A stretch of DNA of 64,000 bases, taken from positions 13,915-77,914 of the forward strand of contig PBSR01000019.1 of assembly GCA_002726335.1 (NCBI GenBank), in the 5' to 3' direction. The notes beneath the pieces were generated by a model. That model was not told the origin of the DNA and made no database searches. It saw only the letters and a program-made list of their open reading frames with translations. Both the position numbers and the translations under genes were made by a program. Numbering within the stretch: the first letter of the stretch is position 1; each line of letters begins with the position of its first letter. Positions 7,298 to 16,424 of the stretch are shown here, one piece after another. The stretch is from Gemmatimonadaceae bacterium. Its GTDB lineage: Bacteria; Latescibacterota; UBA2968; UBA8231.

Positions 7298-8371
7298 ATG
7301 GCCGACTCCCGACCCGGATACGACGACGTACGGCAGCTGACGCCCGAACCGGCGCCCGATTGGTGGCCCGTCTCCCCCGGGCAGGTGACGCGGCATTTCA
7401 AGGCAAATGCCAGCAAGGGCGATCTGTCCCGCCTGTGCCGCTCGGCCGGCCGCCGGGATGTCTGGCTTTACACCCTGGGCAAAGGCAAACCGACGGCGCG
7501 TACGGCGACCTACTCGGCCGCCATGGGCTCGAGCGACAAGCGGTCCTACCTGGGGCGACAGCGGCCGAACCACAAGCAGACGCTGCTCATACTGTGCGGT
7601 GTGCACGGTATGGAGACCGTGGCGGTGGCCGGCGCCGTCAACCTGCTCCACATCCTCGAGCACGGGAAGGACCTGCGCGGTCGCCGCTGGCCGGAGCTGA
7701 AGAAGATGGCAGCGAAGGTCCGTCTGCTGCTGGTGCCGCTGGCCAACCCGGACGGTCGTGCCCGTACTGGGATCCCGTCTCTGGTGGGACTCACCGTCGA
7801 TGATCTGACCTACTACGGTCAGGGCATGTGGCAGGACGGGAAGCTCATCGAGTGGGCCGGCTCCAAGCGGTTCCTGCCGCTGCCTCTCGACAAGGTGCGC
7901 TTCAGCGGCGGCTATCCCAATGACGACGGCGTCAACTTCATGCACGACGTCTCCCCCGCAGGCCACCGCGCCAGGGAGACTACCGCGTTGTTGCAGTTAG
8001 TAGAAGAAGAAATCGTCGACTGCTGTCTCAACATGCACGGCCACATGCGCGGCCCCATCATTCTGCCCCATGCCTCCCACTGTCCGCCCGCCTTCTTCGA
8101 GCACACCCTCGAACTGGCCGATGCCGTGCATGCCCGTCTCGACGCGGCCGGATTGCGCCCCATGACGGTGAACCGGTCCGTCGCCGGCCGCGGCTCCTTC
8201 AACCTGCCCAGCGCCATGCACCACACGTCAGGCTGTCTGTCGCTGACCTTCGAGACACCCCAGGGCGTGACGGAGAATCCCTGCACCTACGAGGAGCTGC
8301 TCGACATCCAGCTGCTCACCATCGAGGAGACCCTGCGGTTCGGGCGGGAGCGGCGCTTTCGGCCGGAGTAA
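7298..8371 (+). CDS. M14-like zinc carboxypeptidase
   Basis: This 357-residue protein has the M14 metal site: HxxE in GVHGMETVAVAG (about residue 102), a third ligand His in CLNMHGHMRGP (about 246), and a candidate catalytic Glu in LTFETPQG (about 318). LVPLANPDGRAR is the NPDG motif typical of the family. No signal peptide is evident, so it is probably cytoplasmic and acts on small peptides or modified amino acids. It lies between the acyltransferase and oligoendopeptidase F genes in one operon. Confidence 0.8.
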   Translation: MADSRPGYDDVRQLTPEPAPDWWPVSPGQVTRHFKANASKGDLSRLCRSAGRRDVWLYTLGKGKPTARTATYSAAMGSSDKRSYLGRQRPNHKQTLLILCGVHGMETVAVAGAVNLLHILEHGKDLRGRRWPELKKMAAKVRLLLVPLANPDGRARTGIPSLVGLTVDDLTYYGQGMWQDGKLIEWAGSKRFLPLPLDKVRFSGGYPNDDGVNFMHDVSPAGHRARETTALLQLVEEEIVDCCLNMHGHMRGPIILPHASHCPPAFFEHTLELADAVHARLDAAGLRPMTVNRSVAGRGSFNLPSAMHHTSGCLSLTFETPQGVTENPCTYEELLDIQLLTIEETLRFGRERRFRPE

Positions 8372-8462
8372 CTTGCATAACGTCACGCTTTACACGGTTC
8401 ATGCCGGTGACAACCTTCCCTTCCGCCAACCCGTCCTCGCCCACCTGCACCGGAGCCTCGAT

Positions 8463-10262
8463 TTGACCGCCGAATCCCTGCCGACGTGGGACCTGACCGA
8501 CCTCTACGCTGCCGTCGATGATCCGCAGCTCGAGGCCGACATGACAGCCTCACGGCAGCAGGCCGTCGACTTCGAGACGAAGTACAAGGGCACCATCGCC
8601 GTCGACGATCTGTCTGCCACCCACCTGCTGCAGGCGCTGTTGGACTACGAGTCCCTGCTGGCCGCCGAATACCGGCCCCAGTCGTACGCCCAGCTCCACT
8701 ACTCGACCGCCACCACCGATGCGGCCCGCGGCGCCCTGTTGCAGAAGACACGCGAATCCGGCAGCGACATCGCCACGCACCTGGTCTTCTTCGACCTTGA
8801 GATCGGCCAGATTCCACAGGGCGTCTTCGACAGCATCGTCACCGAACCGGCGCTGAGTCCGTACCACCATTATCTGGAACACGAACGGGTCATGGCGGCC
8901 CACAATCTGTCGGAGCCGGAAGAGCGTATCCTCGTGGAGACCTCAAACAGCCGCGGACGCGCCTTCGCCCGGCTGGCAACAGAGGTGAACTCACGCACCC
9001 GGTTCACCATCGAGCTCGACGGCCGGACCCACGAGAAGACCCAGTCTGAGATTCTTGTCCTGCTCTACGACGCCGATCGCGAGCTGCGTCGCAAGGCAGC
9101 CGCCTCGATTTCGGCCGGCCTGCAGTCGAATTCACATGTGTGTACTTACATCTACAACACGCTGCTACACGAGAAGGACGTCCTCGACCGCCTGCGCACC
9201 TACGATGAGCCGGAAGCCAGCCGGCACCTGGCCAATGAGCTGGACGGCGCCATCGTCGACACCGTCTCGGATGTCTGCGCCACCAACTTCGACACCGTGG
9301 CGCGGTACTACCGGCTGAAGGGACGGATCCTCGGCATCGACGACCTGGCCCACTACGATCGCTACGCCCCCATGCGTGGTCAGGAGTCCGACATCCCGTT
9401 TTCGCAGGCCCGCCAGATGGTGCTCGACTCGTTCCGGGATTTCAGCCCCGAGCTGGCAGAGACGGCGGACAGATTCTTCGCCAACCAGTGGATCGACGCC
9501 GCTCTGGGTGAGGGCAAACGGGGGGGCGCCTACTGCGCCGCCGTGACACCCGATCACCACCCGTACGTGTTCATGAACTACACGGGCAATCCGCGTGACG
9601 TCATGACCCTGGCCCACGAGCTGGGACATGGGATCCACGATGTGCTGGCGTCCGACAATCACCTGCTCGACTACCACCCCGTCCTGCCCATGGCCGAGAC
9701 GGCCTCCACCTTCGGCGAGATGCTCGTCTTCGATCGATTGCTGGGTGAATTAACCGACGACGGTGAAAAGCTGGCTCTGGTGTGCAGCAAGGTGGAGGAC
9801 ACCTTCGCCACGGTCTTCCGCCAGATCGCCATGTACCGCTTCGAGCAGCAGGCCCACAAGGCGCGCCGCGCGGAGGGGGAGTTGCCGACGGAACGATTCA
9901 GCCAGATGTGGCAGGACAATCAACAGGCCATGTTCGGCGACAGCCTCACACTCGGTGAGGAGCACGCCGACTGGTGGCTCCATATTCCGCACATCGTCGA
10001 CGTGCCGTTCTACGTCTACGCCTACGCCTTCGGCGAGCTGCTCGTGCTCGCCCTCTACGCCAAGTACCAGCAGGAGGGCGCCAGCTTCGTCGAGCGCTAC
10101 TTCCAACTGCTGTCGGCCGGGGGCTCGAAGGCGCCAGCGGATCTGGTGGGGGAACTGGGTCTCGACATCGCCGACCGCAACTTCTGGCAGGGCGGCTGCG
10201 ATCTCATCGCCGAGCGGGTGGCGCAGGCGGAACAGCTGGCGGCATCGACGGGGGCCGTGTAG
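8463..10262 (+). CDS. pepF: Oligoendopeptidase F-like M3 metallopeptidase
   Basis: The M3 zinc site is LAHELGHGIH (about residue 385), followed by the Glu ligand in MAETASTFGEMLV. The remaining length and the downstream DNQQAMFGDSLTL segment fit the family, which cleaves oligopeptides in the cytoplasm. The frame is open from a TTG at 8373. The TTG at 8463 has a GGAG about six bases upstream, and the protein then begins TAESLPTWDLTDLY, the usual family start, so I chose it (599 residues). The 3' end runs 59 bases into the convergent EamA gene. Confidence 0.9.
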   Translation: MTAESLPTWDLTDLYAAVDDPQLEADMTASRQQAVDFETKYKGTIAVDDLSATHLLQALLDYESLLAAEYRPQSYAQLHYSTATTDAARGALLQKTRESGSDIATHLVFFDLEIGQIPQGVFDSIVTEPALSPYHHYLEHERVMAAHNLSEPEERILVETSNSRGRAFARLATEVNSRTRFTIELDGRTHEKTQSEILVLLYDADRELRRKAAASISAGLQSNSHVCTYIYNTLLHEKDVLDRLRTYDEPEASRHLANELDGAIVDTVSDVCATNFDTVARYYRLKGRILGIDDLAHYDRYAPMRGQESDIPFSQARQMVLDSFRDFSPELAETADRFFANQWIDAALGEGKRGGAYCAAVTPDHHPYVFMNYTGNPRDVMTLAHELGHGIHDVLASDNHLLDYHPVLPMAETASTFGEMLVFDRLLGELTDDGEKLALVCSKVEDTFATVFRQIAMYRFEQQAHKARRAEGELPTERFSQMWQDNQQAMFGDSLTLGEEHADWWLHIPHIVDVPFYVYAYAFGELLVLALYAKYQQEGASFVERYFQLLSAGGSKAPADLVGELGLDIADRNFWQGGCDLIAERVAQAEQLAASTGAV

Positions 10263-11085
10263 CCGTCTGGGTCACCACGATACCCGCGGCGACCAGCAGC
10301 ATGCAGCCTACCAGCCCGAAGGTGAGCTCATCTCCGGTGATCCACGTACTCAAGCCCACGCCCACCGCCGGCGTGACAAAACCGAAGGCTCCGAGGCGCC
10401 CGGCACTGTGTCGCGACAGCAGGGACACGAGGATGATGAAGCAGGCGCCGGCGACGACAACGCCCTGGTACAGCACCCCCGCTGCCGCACGCCAGCTCCA
10501 CACATAATTCTCCGCGCCCCCTTCGAGCAGCCAGCTGAGTACGACGAAGACGGGCAGGCTCATCAATGCCTGCCAGTAGAGCACCTTGTACGGATGTGCA
10601 TCGGCGACCAGCCGCTTGAGCACGACTTGACGTAACCCCAGCAGGGCCGCGCTCAACAACACGACGGCGTCGCCGAACAGGTACTCGGTGGAGGCCCAGG
10701 CGAAGCTCTCGGCGAACAGTCCGGCAATCCCCAGAAAGGACAGCACCATGCCGGCCACCTGCCGTGCTGTCAGACGGTCACCAGGGATCAGCAGATGGGC
10801 GAAGGTGGCGGTAAAGAAAGGGTAGGCGGAGATGAGGACGACGGAGCGACTCGCCGAGGTGTGCAGCGTACCGATGTTCAGCGTCGCAATCTGGACGACG
10901 AAGAGGACGCACAGTCCAGCGAGGGGGCGCCATTCACCTGAATTGAGACGGACAGACTGCCGCGTGACGAGGGCGGCCGACAGCACGACGAGCCAGCCGA
11001 TGCCGAAGCGGGCCGCCGCCATGGCCAGTGGCGGCATGCCCTCCAGGCCGACCTTGATGGCCACCTGATTGCCGCCCCACAGCAC
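10204..11085 (-). CDS. EamA/DMT-family transporter
   Basis: This is a hydrophobic protein with about ten transmembrane segments in two EamA repeats, including LWGGNQVAIKVGL, LNIGTLHTSASRSVVLISAYPF and RLGAFGFVTPAVGVGLSTWITGDELT. It is probably a metabolite exporter of the drug/metabolite superfamily. The GTG at 11085 cuts into the first membrane helix. The frame continues upstream with matching sequence (GAASLALLTAV), so the true start is probably further up at a non-ATG codon near 11160. The C-terminal tail is Pro/Ala-rich. It follows the cyclophilin gene on the same strand and overlaps pepF tail to tail. Confidence 0.85.
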   Translation of the reverse strand: MLWGGNQVAIKVGLEGMPPLAMAAARFGIGWLVVLSAALVTRQSVRLNSGEWRPLAGLCVLFVVQIATLNIGTLHTSASRSVVLISAYPFFTATFAHLLIPGDRLTARQVAGMVLSFLGIAGLFAESFAWASTEYLFGDAVVLLSAALLGLRQVVLKRLVADAHPYKVLYWQALMSLPVFVVLSWLLEGGAENYVWSWRAAAGVLYQGVVVAGACFIILVSLLSRHSAGRLGAFGFVTPAVGVGLSTWITGDELTFGLVGCMLLVAAGIVVTQTATRPPSMPPAVPPAPPARR

Positions 11086-11159
11086 TGCGGTGAGCAGTGC
11101 CAGCGAGGCGGCACCGGGGCCGATGTGATCGAGATGGTAGGTGCGGGACGGAGCGGCGA

Positions 11160-11885
11160 TCAGTCGACGATCTTGGCGCTCAGGATCGTATCCAGGTTGG
11201 GGTAATTCTCGTTGAGATAGGCGTTGCCGCCCTGGGCGATCATGGGCTGGTTCGGTGACTGCCCGTATTCGGTGGTGATCGCGTCGACGACCTTCATACC
11301 CTCGGAGACACGGCCAAAGGGAGAGAACCGTTGTCTGTCGAGACGAGCCCCTGTTTCGCCGTTGTCTACCAGGTTGATGAACAACTGGACGGTGCGGTTG
11401 TTGGAGCCCCGTCCGGGCTTGGCATAGGTGACCGTCCCGCGCTCGTTGGAGATCGCCACGGGATCATCGAGGATCGTCGCGTTCTGCCAGATGGCGGTGA
11501 TCTTGGGATCGCCGTGCATACCCCACTGGACGATGAAATTGGGCATCACACGGAAGAACTTCTGCCCGTCGTAGAAGCCGTGGCGCACCAGGTTGTAGAA
11601 GCGATCCGCACCGTGGGGTGCCAGCTTGCGCTCCACGTCGATGACGAAAGCTCCCTTGTTCGTCTCAAACCGAGCCTGGTACTCATCCGGCGCCTGCTTC
11701 TTCATCTCCGGGCTGTCAGCATCCAGCAGCACTTTCTGTCCCTTCGCCGCATCGGCGGCAGCTTCGACATTGGCGGCATTGGCGGAATCACCGTTGCCGC
11801 AGCCGGCGATGACAGCGGCGGCGAACAGGGTCGTGGTCAGCGTCTTCAGAATCTTCAATGCACTCTCCTTGGTGTTCATATCCAT
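11160..11885 (-). CDS. Cyclophilin-type peptidyl-prolyl isomerase lipoprotein
   Basis: The N-terminus is a lipoprotein signal (hydrophobic stretch ending AAAVIAGC), so the mature protein is anchored at the cell envelope. The cyclophilin-type domain includes FETNKGAFVIDVERKLAPH, GADRFYNLVRHGFYDGQKFF, RVMPNFIVQWG, TVQLFINLVDN and FSPFGRVSEGMKVVD. It should speed proline isomerisation during folding of exported proteins. The ATG at 11879 is an alternative start. It lies 10 bases downstream of the transketolase-like gene on the same strand. Confidence 0.9.
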   Translation of the reverse strand: MDMNTKESALKILKTLTTTLFAAAVIAGCGNGDSANAANVEAAADAAKGQKVLLDADSPEMKKQAPDEYQARFETNKGAFVIDVERKLAPHGADRFYNLVRHGFYDGQKFFRVMPNFIVQWGMHGDPKITAIWQNATILDDPVAISNERGTVTYAKPGRGSNNRTVQLFINLVDNGETGARLDRQRFSPFGRVSEGMKVVDAITTEYGQSPNQPMIAQGGNAYLNENYPNLDTILSAKIVD

Positions 11886-11895
11886 GTGGTGTGGG

Positions 11896-14163
11896 CTATA
11901 ATGTCTGCACGGCCTTCACCAGCGCGGCACTGGTGATGCCGAAGTGGTCCCACGTTTCCATGTGACCATCGGCGGGGGCCGTCGTCGGATCGGTGATGCC
12001 GATATGTGCGACGGGCAGACAGGCATCGGCCGCCTTGCTGGCCACCAGGCCGGCAAACCCGCGGACGCCGGTGTGCTCGGTGCCGATGAAGCCATCCTCG
12101 ATCGTAACGACACCGGCGGTGTAGGGCGCCAGCAGATTTTCCAGCTGCTTCGGCTCGAGGGGCAGACCGTTGATGATATGCACGTCTGTGGGCACACCCT
12201 TCCTGGCCAGCTTCGCCGCCGCGTCCTCGGCGAGAAAGGCGGGGGCCCCCATGGCAAGGATGGCACGTTCAGCGCCGGCGTAGCTGCGGAAGGATGTCAC
12301 CGTCTCAAAAGGATCGGTGGCCTCCCACAACGGGCCGGAGCCGTCCTGCCTGGTCAGCACCGGCAGGTTGTCCCGCGGGATGCCGATGACGTGGCCGCCG
12401 TAGTGGGCGGCCGTATCAACGACGGCGAGAAACGCCGCGCGCGCATCCGCCGGGGCGTAGAACCGGTGCAGGTAGGGCAGGTAGGTGAGCCCGATGTTGA
12501 TCCAGTCGAGTCCCCAGCCGGAAAAGTGATCGCGCCCGGTGCAGGCGCCGACATGGGACACGTGAAAGGCGACGTTGAGCCCCTCGTTGACCCCCGTCAG
12601 GTTGCGCTGATAGCGCCACAGATCGAAACCCTCGCGAGCGATCCCTTCAAAGAAGGCGGCGAAGGTGGAGACCACGTTCAGCTGCGGTTGCCGCGAACTC
12701 ATGGCCAGACCATCGGCGATCAGCGCCGCCGCCTGCTCCTCGATGCTCATCTCCAGGGTGTGGTCGGCTGCCAGCAGCGCCTGGGCCTTGCCGAGCTTGG
12801 TCGACACGTCGAGGTCGCAGCTGACGAGGAAGACCGAGTCGGGATGGGCTCCGGCGACAGCGGCATACCCCGCCTCGGAGCCGCCGCGGGCGCTCGTCTT
12901 GTCGCCGGCAGCGGGCAGCTTGGCGGCCTTGAGTTGTGCGGCTGTCAACGTCAGGTTGGGGCTGCCCTTGGCCGGGCGGGCGGTGGTTACCACGGTACGC
13001 CGCGCGCCCTTGCGCAGACCGTCGAGGATCGTGCTCTGTGCCGGCGACATCTGCAGCATGGTCTCGGCCAGCACGGCCGACTCGTCCCGCCCCTTCATGT
13101 GCCCGTCGTGGTGTCCTTCGCCGCCGGGCAGATCGTTGACGAGGAACAGGCACTCCGTCATGGGCCCCTCGTCGCGGTAGCTCATGAGAGATCCAGGCAC
13201 CCACACGGGCCGGTCCATGGACACACCGTTGGCGCTGGCCAGGGCCTCGACACGGCGGCGAACACCGTACTTCTCACCGAACCAGTTCAGGTCGATGATG
13301 CCCTGACCTTCCTGAGAGCGATATCCCGTCGGGTAGATCAGGTTCGGCGTGCCCTCCTGTGCCAGCCGCCAGCCTTCGCGGTAGGCGCCGTAGAGAGCGA
13401 CCGTGTCATGCAGTGACGGAATCTCGAGAATGCGGACCCCCAGCGATTCGATGATGGGGCGCGGATCCTTGTCCATGACCGACCGCGTGGCGCCGGACAG
13501 CTGGATGCCGTTGCGGTGCATGATGAAGGTCACCGGCGCATCGCCCACATCGGCGCCGTTGAAGCCGTTGAGAGCCTGGCCCGAGATCCAGCCGGCGTCG
13601 CCGCAGTGGGTGATGACCCAGGCACCGTCCTCGTTGCGAGCGCGTTTGCCGAGAGCCTGACCGACGGACACCGGCACCATCACGCCGAGACGACCACCGT
13701 TGAGCTGTGTGCCGCCCGGGAGCCAGGACACGTGACCGGGGATGTCGATCCCGCGCCGGAAGCCGTCGACCACATCAGACGCATCGACGAAACCAAACGC
13801 GGCGAGAGTAGAAAAGTAGCCGATGCTCGTGTGCGCGTGTTCAATAGTGAACTCGACACGCTCGTAGTCGGTTACCGCCATGGTGAGACTCAGCGCCGGG
13901 ATCAACTCGAGACCGCCGCCGAGGTGGTCGAGCTCACCGATCTTGGCCAGCGATGCCAGGGAGCCGATAGACGTGCGGGCCGCCTCGATCTGCAACGCCT
14001 CGAGAGCGTCGACCTGATCCTGACTCAGGTCTGCTGTGTGGGCTACATCGATCTGCAGAGGCAGCACCTTGGAGGTGACACGCTCTCCGAGATACCTGGC
14101 GTCAGCGAGCAGTTTCTTATTTCGACGGGTCTGGCCGGCGGCGGCGGCCTGAAGGCTGTTCAT
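11896..14163 (-). CDS. Transketolase-like thiamine-diphosphate enzyme
   Basis: The start at 14163 (MNSLQAAAAGQ) is preferred over a longer in-frame extension that overlaps the upstream dehydrogenase gene. The 755-residue protein has a ThDP-binding motif (THCGDAGWISGQALNGFN) in the N-terminal third. The pyrimidine-domain Glu is probably in SIEEQAAALIADG. The C-terminal domain contains VVTIEDGFIGTEHTG. It is about 90 residues longer than ordinary transketolase, and several segments differ from the classic pentose-phosphate enzyme, so the donor and acceptor are uncertain. It follows a 2-hydroxyacid dehydrogenase gene after a 37-base gap and precedes the cyclophilin gene. Confidence 0.75.
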   Translation of the reverse strand: MNSLQAAAAGQTRRNKKLLADARYLGERVTSKVLPLQIDVAHTADLSQDQVDALEALQIEAARTSIGSLASLAKIGELDHLGGGLELIPALSLTMAVTDYERVEFTIEHAHTSIGYFSTLAAFGFVDASDVVDGFRRGIDIPGHVSWLPGGTQLNGGRLGVMVPVSVGQALGKRARNEDGAWVITHCGDAGWISGQALNGFNGADVGDAPVTFIMHRNGIQLSGATRSVMDKDPRPIIESLGVRILEIPSLHDTVALYGAYREGWRLAQEGTPNLIYPTGYRSQEGQGIIDLNWFGEKYGVRRRVEALASANGVSMDRPVWVPGSLMSYRDEGPMTECLFLVNDLPGGEGHHDGHMKGRDESAVLAETMLQMSPAQSTILDGLRKGARRTVVTTARPAKGSPNLTLTAAQLKAAKLPAAGDKTSARGGSEAGYAAVAGAHPDSVFLVSCDLDVSTKLGKAQALLAADHTLEMSIEEQAAALIADGLAMSSRQPQLNVVSTFAAFFEGIAREGFDLWRYQRNLTGVNEGLNVAFHVSHVGACTGRDHFSGWGLDWINIGLTYLPYLHRFYAPADARAAFLAVVDTAAHYGGHVIGIPRDNLPVLTRQDGSGPLWEATDPFETVTSFRSYAGAERAILAMGAPAFLAEDAAAKLARKGVPTDVHIINGLPLEPKQLENLLAPYTAGVVTIEDGFIGTEHTGVRGFAGLVASKAADACLPVAHIGITDPTTAPADGHMETWDHFGITSAALVKAVQTL

Positions 14164-14200
14164 CGGGAGCTTTCTGTGGTGGGTATCGGCTGCTGAAAGA

Positions 14201-15241
14201 TTACCGAGCCCCGTCGACTCCGGCAAGACGGGGACGGAACTGCGCCGCCAGAGCCTCCGCCCAGGATCGGTTGGCATCGGCCGTGCGCCCGGCGATGTGT
14301 GGTGTGTGCACGACATTGTGGCGGGTGAGCAGAGGGTCGTCGAGGGGCAGGGGCTCGACGTCGAACACATCGGCCGCCAGGGCCAGTTCGTCTGCCAGCA
14401 CGCGGCGCCGCAGCGCCTGTGTGTCACAGATGGCGGCGCGCGTCACCGTGACCACCAGGCAGCCTGACGGCAGGGCGTTGATGTGCTGCGCCGTCACCAG
14501 ACCCCGGGTCGACTCGGTGAGGGGGACCATGGGAGCGAAAATTTCGGCGTCTTCCATCAGTCGCTCGAGATGGTGCTCCCGGCGCGCTCCGGCCCGATGG
14601 AAGGCGGGTTCCGCCGCGTATGGATCCCACACCGACACCTCGCCTCCCAGGGCGTGGGCGAAGCTGGCGTAGCGGCTGCCGATGTTGCCGGCCCCCACGA
14701 CTGCCACGCGTTTGCCGGCCAGGGTACCGCTGGTGAAACGGTCATCATCACAGTACTGGTGACCCCGGGCACCGGGTCGCCCTTGCCCCCCGGGTGGCTC
14801 GTAGTCCCACGGGTCGTGTGACTTGCTCATGTCCCGATACAACTGGGGAATTCGGCGCAGACCGCACAGCGTCAGCGCCAGGCCCACCTCCGCCACCGAC
14901 TGCCCCCAGAAGCCCTCGCTCTGCTGCCGATAGACGCTGACACCACGCTCCGTCAGCAACGCCGCCGCCTCGTCGTCGAGTCGACCGCCTTCGAATACGG
15001 CTTCGCGCAGCGAGCTCAGTGACCGCAGATCGGCGACTGTGGACTGAACCCCGAGACAGACGAGACGCGTGACGTCCGGTCGCTTCGACCGTTGCCATGC
15101 CACCGCCAGAGACGGGTCGTCCGCATCGGTGAGGCGCACGAAATCGGGCGTGCCGTCACCAGACCACAGCTGGTGGAAGTGATCGGCCGCCCAGGGCCAG
15201 CTCCTGTCGAATTGTGGATGTACGACGATCAGATCGGACAT
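14201..15241 (-). CDS. D-isomer-specific 2-hydroxyacid dehydrogenase
   Basis: The NAD-binding Rossmann motif is VAVVGAGNIGSRYASF with an acidic residue at the end of the next strand (VSVWDPYA). The catalytic set appears as Arg in VTVTRAAI, Glu in DVFDVEPLP and His in HTPHIAGRT. The 346-residue length fits the family. It reduces a 2-oxoacid or oxidises a D-2-hydroxyacid; the substrate cannot be read from sequence. It lies four bases downstream of the dockerin-type gene on the same strand and leads into the transketolase-like gene. Confidence 0.88.
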   Translation of the reverse strand: MSDLIVVHPQFDRSWPWAADHFHQLWSGDGTPDFVRLTDADDPSLAVAWQRSKRPDVTRLVCLGVQSTVADLRSLSSLREAVFEGGRLDDEAAALLTERGVSVYRQQSEGFWGQSVAEVGLALTLCGLRRIPQLYRDMSKSHDPWDYEPPGGQGRPGARGHQYCDDDRFTSGTLAGKRVAVVGAGNIGSRYASFAHALGGEVSVWDPYAAEPAFHRAGARREHHLERLMEDAEIFAPMVPLTESTRGLVTAQHINALPSGCLVVTVTRAAICDTQALRRRVLADELALAADVFDVEPLPLDDPLLTRHNVVHTPHIAGRTADANRSWAEALAAQFRPRLAGVDGAR

Positions 15242-15244
15242 CTG

Positions 15245-16297
15245 TTAGGGTCCTGTCAGGACGTGGTGGATGGTGACGGAGCGTTCCTGTTGCGGCAGCA
15301 GGTCACCCAGCGTGATGTAGAGATGGCTCGTCAGGTAGCGGGGCTTGTTGGTGTGCGCCGAGTGGGCCGAGAGCACCGACTTGTCAGCCAGGTAGTAGGA
15401 GGACAGTCGATAGTCGCCGCTGGCGTCCTGCAGGCTGACGCTACCCTTGAGCCCCTCGCTCAGACCGGTGCCGGCGTTGTGGCGTAGCAGCTGGTACTCC
15501 GCCAGGCCCCGCGCCAGGGCCTCGGTCAGAAACATGTCGTGCGGCCAGGCCGGCAGGCGCTGTTCTCTGGCGCTGGCTACCTCGGTCACGAAGCCGTGGT
15601 TGGAGAAACCGGGCAACCCGAGCATGACGTAACACTCCTCCATCGGCCACCGGGAGCCGTTGAACATGCTGTAGGTCACATGGAAGGAGGAGCCACTGGC
15701 CAGAAAACTGTAACGGACTCCAACATCGATGCCGATCCGCGATATGGGCAGACGGTAGACGACCTCGAGGCGATCCGGCAGCTCCCGCACTTCAGGCAGG
15801 CCCCAGTCCATCTCCAGCAGCTTGTGCCGGCGCTTGCCGAGAACTTTGGAGTTGAACCAGAACCACTCCCAGTCCGCCAGTGGCAGATCGTCGTGGGCAA
15901 AGTCCGCCCTCTGGCCGCGACGACGCAGAGCGGAGATGCCGAAGGGTGTGGCGTGGCGCACCCGCGCCGAATACTCCGGCATCGACAGGTAGACCTCCTG
16001 GCGAGTCGTGCGCACGGTGTAGTTGTGCGGCTGGCGGGCCGGCTCGTACGGCAGCGGCTCGGCCACCGACTCGGCGAAGCGGAACAGATCCCCCACATCA
16101 ACCCGGCCGCTACCATCCAGATCGAAGCGCAGGTCTGTCCCCCCCACCGCCTGTCGCAGCAGGGCCAGGTCGTCCAGGTCGACCTGACCGCTGGCGTCGA
16201 AGTCCGCCGCCGGCACATCCTGAGACCAGGCAGCCGCAGACGTCAGGACCGCCATCAAGGCAATGGGCAACCTGTTCGTCCGGGCGTGGCAAGGCAT
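15245..16297 (-). CDS. Secreted protein with dockerin-type calcium repeats
   Basis: A signal peptide is evident (LPIALMAVLTSAAAWS). It is followed by two EF-hand-like dockerin repeats, DFDASGQVDLDDLALL and RFDLDGSGRVDVGDLFRF, at residues about 32-70. The remaining 280 residues have no family I recognise and look beta-rich, with many aromatic residues (ADWEWFWFNSKVLG). Dockerin repeats usually bind cohesin modules or calcium at the cell surface. No cohesin is visible here. The 5' end overlaps the untranslated lead of the divergent gene at 16425. Confidence 0.75.
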   Translation of the reverse strand: MPCHARTNRLPIALMAVLTSAAAWSQDVPAADFDASGQVDLDDLALLRQAVGGTDLRFDLDGSGRVDVGDLFRFAESVAEPLPYEPARQPHNYTVRTTRQEVYLSMPEYSARVRHATPFGISALRRRGQRADFAHDDLPLADWEWFWFNSKVLGKRRHKLLEMDWGLPEVRELPDRLEVVYRLPISRIGIDVGVRYSFLASGSSFHVTYSMFNGSRWPMEECYVMLGLPGFSNHGFVTEVASAREQRLPAWPHDMFLTEALARGLAEYQLLRHNAGTGLSEGLKGSVSLQDASGDYRLSSYYLADKSVLSAHSAHTNKPRYLTSHLYITLGDLLPQQERSVTIHHVLTGP

Positions 16298-16424
16298 GGG
16301 GCAAACATCCCGCCCGGGACGGCCACCGTCAACGGCGGTCGTTCTGGCGCTGGAGCCGGGGGCCCGGTCGGTCTATCTTGTGCGCCCGCAGCGCCTCGAT
16401 GTCCGCCCCGGGAGAACCCACGAT